Assembly (NCBI RefSeq): GCF_027474525.2
Contig: NZ_CP114882.2
Coordinates: 2,356,001-2,420,000, forward strand
Source of the DNA: Flavobacterium lacustre
Lineage (GTDB): Bacteria > Bacteroidota > Bacteroidia > Flavobacteriales > Flavobacteriaceae
Direction of reading: 5' to 3'
Length of the DNA stretch: 64,000 nucleotides
How positions within the stretch are numbered: the first letter of the stretch is position 1; every line of letters begins with the position of its first letter. A program made the translations under genes and the position numbers. Below, one piece after another: positions 58,883-64,000 of the stretch. A model generated the notes under the pieces. That model saw nothing but the letters and a program-made list of their open reading frames with translations. It made no database searches and was not told the DNA's origin.

Positions 58883-61882
58883 ATGAAAATTTTCTGTATC
58901 AGAATTGGTTTTTTCTTTGCCTTATTGTTTTTGGTTACTAATTGCGGAAGTGCTAAGAAAAGTATTGTAACACTCCCTTTTGAAAGACCCGCTATTTCTT
59001 TAGACGAAGAAATCTATGTTCCACACCTTAAATCGGAAAGAAAGAATTTTTTCAAAGATTCTGATGCCGAAATAAAGTGGGTTGACAGCATTTATAGTCA
59101 ATTGACTTTAGAAGAAAAAATTGGCCAACTTTTTATGGTTGCCGCTTATTCTAATAAAGATACTACACATGTTAATGCAATCGATAAATTAGTTCGAGAG
59201 AATAAAATTGGTGGCGTTATATTTTTTCAAGGCGGGCCATTACGTCAAGCCCGTTTAACCAATCGCTACCAATCCCAATCAAAAATCCCTTTATTTGTAG
59301 GTATTGATGCAGAATGGGGACTAAGTATGAGACTCGATTCTACCTATCGGTATCCTTGGAACATGACTCTTGGCGCTATTCAGGATTTAAAACTGATAGA
59401 AAAAGTAGGCGAAAAAATGGGGAAAGAAAGTAAACGTATGGGAATACAGTTCAATTTTGCACCTGTTTTAGATATCAATACCAATCCTAAAAACCCAATT
59501 ATAGGGAATCGTTCCTTTGGAGAAAACAAAGTGAATGTGACTGAAAAAGCGATTGCTTTGATGACTGGAATTCAGAATCAAGGTATTTTTGCTACCGGAA
59601 AACATTTTCCCGGACATGGTGATACTGCAACAGATTCACATACGAGTTTGCCAACAGTTAGCTTTTCTCGTGAACGCCTTGATATGGTTGAGTTGTATCC
59701 CTACAAAAGAATGTTCGATGAAGGATTAGTTTCGGTAATGGTCGCACATTTGAATGTTCCGAGTTTAGAATTACGTCAAAATTATCCAACATCAGTTTCG
59801 TTCAATGTAGTCACTAATTTGCTTCAAAGAGATTTAGAATTTGACGGTTTAATTTTTACCGATGCTCTAAATATGAAAGGTGTAAGTAGTTTCAAAAAGC
59901 CCGGAGATATAGATTTAGAAGCTTTCTTGGCAGGAAATGATATTTTACTTTTTGCAGAGAATGTTCCTTTGGCGATTGAAAAAATTTCTAAAGCGTATCA
60001 AGACAGCCTTATTTCGGAGGAACGAATTGCTTTTTCTGTAAAGAAGATTTTGCGTTATAAATTTAAAGCGGGTTTAAATAATTACAAGCCAATAGTAATT
60101 CCCAATTTATATACCGATATCAATCCTGTCGAAAATGATGCATTGCAATACCAATTGTTTGAAAATGCAACCACGGTTTTAAAAAATAAAAATGAAATCT
60201 TACCAATAAAAGAGTTAGCAAATAACAAAATTGCCTATGTGAAATTAGGCGATGATACAAATAGTTCTTTTGTTACAACCTTAAAAAAATATACAGAAGT
60301 CACTGAAGTATCAGACACCAATATTGACAGTCTCAATGTTAAATTAAAAGAATTTAATACAGTAATTATTGGATTTCATAAATCAGATAAGGCTTGGAAA
60401 AGTCATGATTTTACCGAAAACGAATTACTTTGGTTACAAGAAATAGCTAAAAAGAACAATGTCATTCTCGATGTTTTTGCAAAACCATATTCGCTATTGC
60501 CTATTACCAATTTTGAGGAAATAGAAAGTGTAATCGTTTCGTACCAAAATAATGCGATTGCTCAAGAAGTTGCTGCGGAGCTGATTTTTGGAGCTATTGA
60601 TGCGAAAGGTAAATTGCCGGTTTCAATCAATCAGAATTTTAAAGTAAATGAAGGATTGACTACCGAAAAAATAAATCGGTTAGGATTTACAGCTCCTGAA
60701 AATGTGGGGATGAGTACGGCAAAACTAGCCCAAATTGATGTTTTAGCCCAAAAAGCAATATCAGGCAAAATGGCGCCCGGAATTCAGGTTTTGGTCGCGA
60801 GGAAAGGAAAAGTAATTTACCAGAAATCTTTTGGATACCAAACCTATGAACCTATCATGAAAATAGATAATTCAACTATTTATGACGTGGCTTCATTGAC
60901 AAAAATTCTGTCTACTTTGCCTAATGTCATGCAACAATACGATCAGAAAAAAATCAATATGGAAACTACATTGGGAACCATGTTGCCTATTTTTAATAAT
61001 ACAGACAAACAAAATATCCATTTCAAGGAACTGTTATCGCATTATGCAGGACTTGTGGCTTGGATTCCTTTTTATAAAGGAACGCTAAATAGTGCTTCAA
61101 GACCTTTAGAAAAATATTATAGAAAAATACCAAGTGAGCAGTTTTCTAAACAAGTAGCCGATAGTCTTTTTATCAGAAACGATTATCATGACACTATTAT
61201 GAAAATGATTGTTGACAGTAAATTATCGCTTAAAAAAGAATACAAATACAGTGATTTTACCTTTATGATTCTTAAGGATTATTTAGAAAAAACAACAGGT
61301 AAAAAGATAGATTTATTGAGTTTTGAAAACTTTTTTAAGCCTCTGGGAGCCAATAAAACCATGTATAATCCATTGCAAAAGACCAATAAAACTGACATTC
61401 CTCCAACAGAAATTGATACGTATTTTCGTCATCAGACGATTCAGGGGTATGTTCATGATATGGCAGCAGCTATGGAAGGCGGAATTGCAGGACATGCCGG
61501 TATTTTTTCGAATGCTATGGATGTGGCTAAAATAATGCAGATGTATCTTCAAAAAGGAAATTATGGAAATCATACCTATTTTTCAGAGCAAACATTTAAT
61601 GATTTTAATACCTGCTATTTTTGTCCTGAAGGAAATAGGAGGGGAATTGGGTTTGATAAACCACAATTAGGAATTGAAGGTCCAACATGTGGTTGTGCTT
61701 CAATGACTAGTTTTGGACACACTGGTTTCACAGGGACGATGGCTTGGGCTGATCCGGATAACGAGATTGTTTATGTGTTTTTATCCAATAGAACTTTTCC
61801 AAACGACGCTAAGAACACATTATCTAAAGAGAATATCCGAGAAGATATCCAGAAAGTGATTTATGAAGCAATTGTCAAATAA
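58883..61882 (+). CDS. GH3 beta-N-acetylglucosaminidase / serine beta-lactamase-like hydrolase fusion, lipoprotein
   Basis: 999 residues. Lipobox L-V-T-N-C (Cys21). The GH3 domain (about 60-400) has the NagZ-type dyad loop KHFPGHGDTATDSH (240-253) and the nucleophile Asp327 in LIFTDALNMKG. A GH3-C-like region (about 410-590) follows. The C-terminal class C/penicillin-binding-like domain (about 610-999) has S671-x-x-K674 in DVASLTKIL, Y-S-D near 790 and GHTGFTGTMAW as the K/H-T-G equivalent. It would cleave muropeptide sugars and, in the second module, a stem peptide or ester. Both catalytic sets look intact. It lies upstream of bshA. Confidence 0.9.
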   Translation: MKIFCIRIGFFFALLFLVTNCGSAKKSIVTLPFERPAISLDEEIYVPHLKSERKNFFKDSDAEIKWVDSIYSQLTLEEKIGQLFMVAAYSNKDTTHVNAIDKLVRENKIGGVIFFQGGPLRQARLTNRYQSQSKIPLFVGIDAEWGLSMRLDSTYRYPWNMTLGAIQDLKLIEKVGEKMGKESKRMGIQFNFAPVLDINTNPKNPIIGNRSFGENKVNVTEKAIALMTGIQNQGIFATGKHFPGHGDTATDSHTSLPTVSFSRERLDMVELYPYKRMFDEGLVSVMVAHLNVPSLELRQNYPTSVSFNVVTNLLQRDLEFDGLIFTDALNMKGVSSFKKPGDIDLEAFLAGNDILLFAENVPLAIEKISKAYQDSLISEERIAFSVKKILRYKFKAGLNNYKPIVIPNLYTDINPVENDALQYQLFENATTVLKNKNEILPIKELANNKIAYVKLGDDTNSSFVTTLKKYTEVTEVSDTNIDSLNVKLKEFNTVIIGFHKSDKAWKSHDFTENELLWLQEIAKKNNVILDVFAKPYSLLPITNFEEIESVIVSYQNNAIAQEVAAELIFGAIDAKGKLPVSINQNFKVNEGLTTEKINRLGFTAPENVGMSTAKLAQIDVLAQKAISGKMAPGIQVLVARKGKVIYQKSFGYQTYEPIMKIDNSTIYDVASLTKILSTLPNVMQQYDQKKINMETTLGTMLPIFNNTDKQNIHFKELLSHYAGLVAWIPFYKGTLNSASRPLEKYYRKIPSEQFSKQVADSLFIRNDYHDTIMKMIVDSKLSLKKEYKYSDFTFMILKDYLEKTTGKKIDLLSFENFFKPLGANKTMYNPLQKTNKTDIPPTEIDTYFRHQTIQGYVHDMAAAMEGGIAGHAGIFSNAMDVAKIMQMYLQKGNYGNHTYFSEQTFNDFNTCYFCPEGNRRGIGFDKPQLGIEGPTCGCASMTSFGHTGFTGTMAWADPDNEIVYVFLSNRTFPNDAKNTLSKENIREDIQKVIYEAIVK

Positions 61883-61989
61883 AACCTCAAATTATTACTG
61901 TTAAATCGGAATTCAATCATAAGATTTAACGTAATTTTTCTAAAAATGCATTTCTATTTTCAGTAAATTCGTATCCTTAAAATATTTAA

Positions 61990-63123
61990 ATGAAAATAGC
62001 AATAGTTTGTTATCCTACCTTTGGCGGAAGTGGCGTTGTAGCTACAGAGTTAGGTCTTGAATTGGCTCGACGCGGACATGAAATTCACTTTATAACCTAT
62101 AGTCAGCCCGTACGTTTAGCATTATTAAATCCAAATGTACATTACCACGAGGTGAATGTTCCTGAATATCCTTTATTTCATTATCAGCCCTATGAATTGG
62201 CGTTATCCAGCAAATTGGTTGATATGGTTAAACTATATAAAATCGAATTGCTTCATGTGCATTATGCTATTCCACATGCATATGCAGGATATATGGCAAA
62301 GCAAATGCTGAAAGATGAAGGAATCAATATTCCGATGGTAACGACGCTTCACGGAACCGATATCACCCTGGTTGGGAATCATCCTTTTTACAAACCTGCG
62401 GTAACATTCAGCATCAACAAGTCTGACTTTGTGACTTCGGTTTCCCAAAGTTTAAAAGAAGATACTCTTAAATTGTTCAATATTAAAAATGAAATTCAGG
62501 TTATTCCTAATTTTATTGAATTAGAAAAAGAGGAAAAAGATCTTCATAAGCCTTGTCAGCGTTCGGTTATGGCAAATGAAAATGAACGTATTATAACACA
62601 CATCAGTAATTTTAGAAAAGTAAAACGAATTCCGGATGTTATCAAAATATTTTATAACATTCAAAAAGAAATTCCAGCTAAATTAATGATGGTGGGTGAT
62701 GGTCCTGAAAAAGAAAAAGCAGAATATTTATGTCAGGAATTAGGGATATTAGACAAAGTGATTTTCTTTGGTAACAGTAATGAAATTGATAAAATATTAG
62801 GATTAACAGATTTATTTCTGTTACCATCTGAAACAGAAAGTTTTGGTTTGGCTGCTCTTGAAGCTATGGCTTGTGGCGTTCCTGTGATTTCGAGTAATTC
62901 AGGAGGTTTACCGGAAGTGAATTTTGATGGAATTTCAGGATATTTAAGTGATGTAGGAAATACGGATGAAATGGCTCAGAATGCACTAAAGATTCTAAAA
63001 GAAGATGCTGTTCTTTCAAAATTTAAATCGAATGCCTTAGTTGTTGCTCAAAAATTTGATATAAAAAACATTCTGCCTTTGTATGAAGAATTATATCATA
63101 AAGCAATAAACAAATTTGTATAA
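61990..63123 (+). CDS. bshA: N-acetyl-alpha-D-glucosaminyl L-malate synthase
   Basis: A 377-residue GT4 glycosyltransferase, the first step of bacillithiol synthesis (UDP-GlcNAc plus L-malate). It begins MKIAIVCYPTFGGSGVVATELG and has the BshA-typical VHYAIPHAYAGYMAKQML and TTLHGTDITLVG. The C-terminal GT-B motif SETESFGLAALEAMACGVPVISSNSGGLPE supplies the nucleotide-sugar site (E-x-x-x-F-G-L-x-x-x-E). Bacteroidota commonly make bacillithiol; the deacetylase and cysteine ligase (BshB, BshC) are not in this window. Confidence 0.93.
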   Translation: MKIAIVCYPTFGGSGVVATELGLELARRGHEIHFITYSQPVRLALLNPNVHYHEVNVPEYPLFHYQPYELALSSKLVDMVKLYKIELLHVHYAIPHAYAGYMAKQMLKDEGINIPMVTTLHGTDITLVGNHPFYKPAVTFSINKSDFVTSVSQSLKEDTLKLFNIKNEIQVIPNFIELEKEEKDLHKPCQRSVMANENERIITHISNFRKVKRIPDVIKIFYNIQKEIPAKLMMVGDGPEKEKAEYLCQELGILDKVIFFGNSNEIDKILGLTDLFLLPSETESFGLAALEAMACGVPVISSNSGGLPEVNFDGISGYLSDVGNTDEMAQNALKILKEDAVLSKFKSNALVVAQKFDIKNILPLYEELYHKAINKFV

Positions 63124-63144
63124 TTACTCTTTAAATAATTAAAA

Positions 63145-63573
63145 ATGAAGAAAGGACTTTTATTCGGATTGAGTTTAATTTTGTTCTCATGTGGTGTTTC
63201 CTCTACCAAAAATTCGGAGAAATTACCTTTGTTTGAAGTTCTGACACAACAATCGGATGGTGGTGCCAGTATTCGTTTTTTTGAAATTCTGACAGAACCT
63301 AATGAAGTGAAAATGTTAGAAAATGATGCCAGTTTAAAGAATAAAATAAAGCCGACAGATATTGAGCATTCCAATTTTATTGTTTTAAATATGGGAGAAA
63401 AAACATCCGGCGGCTATACAATAGGAATTGAAAGTGCTTTAGAAACTGATAAAAATATCATTGTAACCATAAAAGAAACAATACCTGAATCCGGAAGTAT
63501 GGTAACTCAAGCTTTTACAAATCCTTTTTGTGTGGTCAGAATAAATTCTAAAAAAGAAATCATCATAAAATAA
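63145..63573 (+). CDS. PrcB-like C-terminal domain lipoprotein
   Basis: A 142-residue protein. Lipobox L-I-L-F-S-C (Cys16) predicts a lipoprotein. The mature part holds the PrcB C-terminal motif MGEKTSGGYTIGIESA (about 85-105) followed by KNIIVTIKETIPESGSMVTQAFTNPFCVVRI. This small beta domain is named after a Treponema protease-complex subunit. Its partners here are unknown. It follows bshA by 21 bp and is probably co-transcribed; a terminator lies at its stop. Confidence 0.85.
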   Translation: MKKGLLFGLSLILFSCGVSSTKNSEKLPLFEVLTQQSDGGASIRFFEILTEPNEVKMLENDASLKNKIKPTDIEHSNFIVLNMGEKTSGGYTIGIESALETDKNIIVTIKETIPESGSMVTQAFTNPFCVVRINSKKEIIIK

Positions 63574-63608
63574 AAAATCCCGTCATAATCAATATGACGG
63601 GATTTTTT
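63572..63608. terminator. Bidirectional terminator
   Basis: AAAAAATCCCGTCATA and TATGACGGGATTTTTT (16-bp arms, 5-nt loop) separate the PrcB-like gene from the convergent barrel gene. Confidence 0.93.
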
Positions 63609-63624
63609 ATTGTTTTCAATTTAA

Positions 63625-64000
63625 TTAGAACTGAAATTTAACTGCTAACGCAATATCTGATCCGTAGTGATTGTCGTAATAATCACTTCCGCCAATTTCT
63701 GGTCTGAAATCCAAAGAAATCAATAAAGGAATATCAAAATTGTACTCAATACCAATATCTCCGGCTGCAAAAGCAAAAGTTTCATTATTGTAGTTTGAAT
63801 TGTCATAATAATCTCTATTATAAGTACCTAAACCACCACCTATACCAGCGTACCAGTTGAATCCACCGTCAATATTCCAAACCCATTGGTATAAACCAGT
63901 TAATTTGATAGCATTGTCATCGAAATCATTATTGTTGTAGTTATTTCTATTTCTCCAACCTAAATCTAATTCAAGACGATTGTCATTAGATAGAGCTCTT
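63625..64000 (-). CDS. Outer-membrane beta-barrel protein, C-terminal fragment
   Basis: The last ~125 codons of a minus-strand gene whose start lies beyond the right edge. The translation alternates polar and aromatic/hydrophobic residues (LELDLGWRNRNNY, IKLTGLYQWVWNIDGGFNWYAGIGGGLG, FDIPLLISLDFRPEIGG) and ends AVKFQF, the aromatic C-terminus typical of barrels recognised by the BAM complex. It is Asn/Tyr/Asp-rich with hairpin-like turns. The class is clear; the specific function is not. Confidence 0.8.
   Translation of the reverse strand, partial: RALSNDNRLELDLGWRNRNNYNNNDFDDNAIKLTGLYQWVWNIDGGFNWYAGIGGGLGTYNRDYYDNSNYNNETFAFAAGDIGIEYNFDIPLLISLDFRPEIGGSDYYDNHYGSDIALAVKFQF

Overview
The window comes from a Bacteroidota chromosome, almost certainly Flavobacteriaceae and most likely Flavobacterium. 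The evidence is the 16S/23S sequence style, the AT-rich genes, Bacteroidota promoters of the type TTG-N16-20-TAnnTTTG with few Shine-Dalgarno sites, and several family-typical proteins (DUF4294, DUF4159, the RimB-RimK fusion, the GH3-beta-lactamase fusion, BshA). I do not assign a species.

Layout. 1-900: start of an M42 peptidase and a DUF4294 protein. 900-7190: a complete rRNA operon (three tandem promoters, 16S, tRNA-Ile, tRNA-Ala, 23S, 5S), followed by a triplicated '5S tail plus terminator' module. 7.3-13.7 kb: the most accessory-looking part. It holds a HipA-like kinase overlapping a DUF3037 gene, a GNAT acetyltransferase, a SYLF protein followed by an eleven-unit 21-bp minisatellite, an unknown Ala/Thr-rich protein, an orphan ParD antitoxin, an attC-like dyad element, an unknown membrane protein, and a GIY-YIG protein with an N-terminus that looks like tandem lipoyl-type barrels. 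13.8-19.0 kb: the threonine operon thrA-thrB-thrC on the minus strand, preceded by a previously uncalled 32-residue leader peptide ending in seven consecutive Thr codons and followed by a terminator. 19.4-25 kb: a histidine-ammonia-lyase-type enzyme, a DUF47/Pit phosphate pair, a DUF421 protein and RimB-RimK. 25-34 kb: clpC, gyrA, a TPR protein, an NlpC/P60 peptidase and a thiolase. 34.2-34.5 kb: tRNA-Ser, tRNA-Pro and tRNA-Arg. 34.5-42.2 kb: a VanX-like dipeptidase, then mostly minus-strand genes (THUMP-like methyltransferase, AI-2E-type permease, M43 metalloprotease, TrmH-type and RsmE methyltransferases, DUF4159, TsaD). 42.3-46.8 kb: a giant TamB. 47.2-50.6 kb: pfkA, gap, an N-acetylglucosamine-kinase-type enzyme and mgsA. 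50.6-53.8 kb: RidA and LptD. 53.8-58.9 kb: amidase, MlaD/MCE protein and a pair of HdrC/HdrB-like Fe-S proteins. 58.9-63.6 kb: GH3-beta-lactamase fusion, bshA and a PrcB-like lipoprotein. The right edge cuts an outer-membrane barrel gene.

Functional themes. Envelope biogenesis recurs (TamB, LptD, MCE, amidase, NlpC/P60, VanX-like, GH3-lactamase), as do core information functions (rRNA/tRNA, GyrA, TsaD, RsmE, RimK, ClpC), along with branch-point metabolism (thr operon, upper/lower glycolysis with a methylglyoxal bypass). The most promising undescribed items are the HipA-like/DUF3037 module, the barrel-GIY-YIG fusion, the phased 21-bp array, the almost leaderless threonine attenuator peptide and the triplicated rRNA control elements. 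All functional statements rest on reading the sequence; no database search was run.
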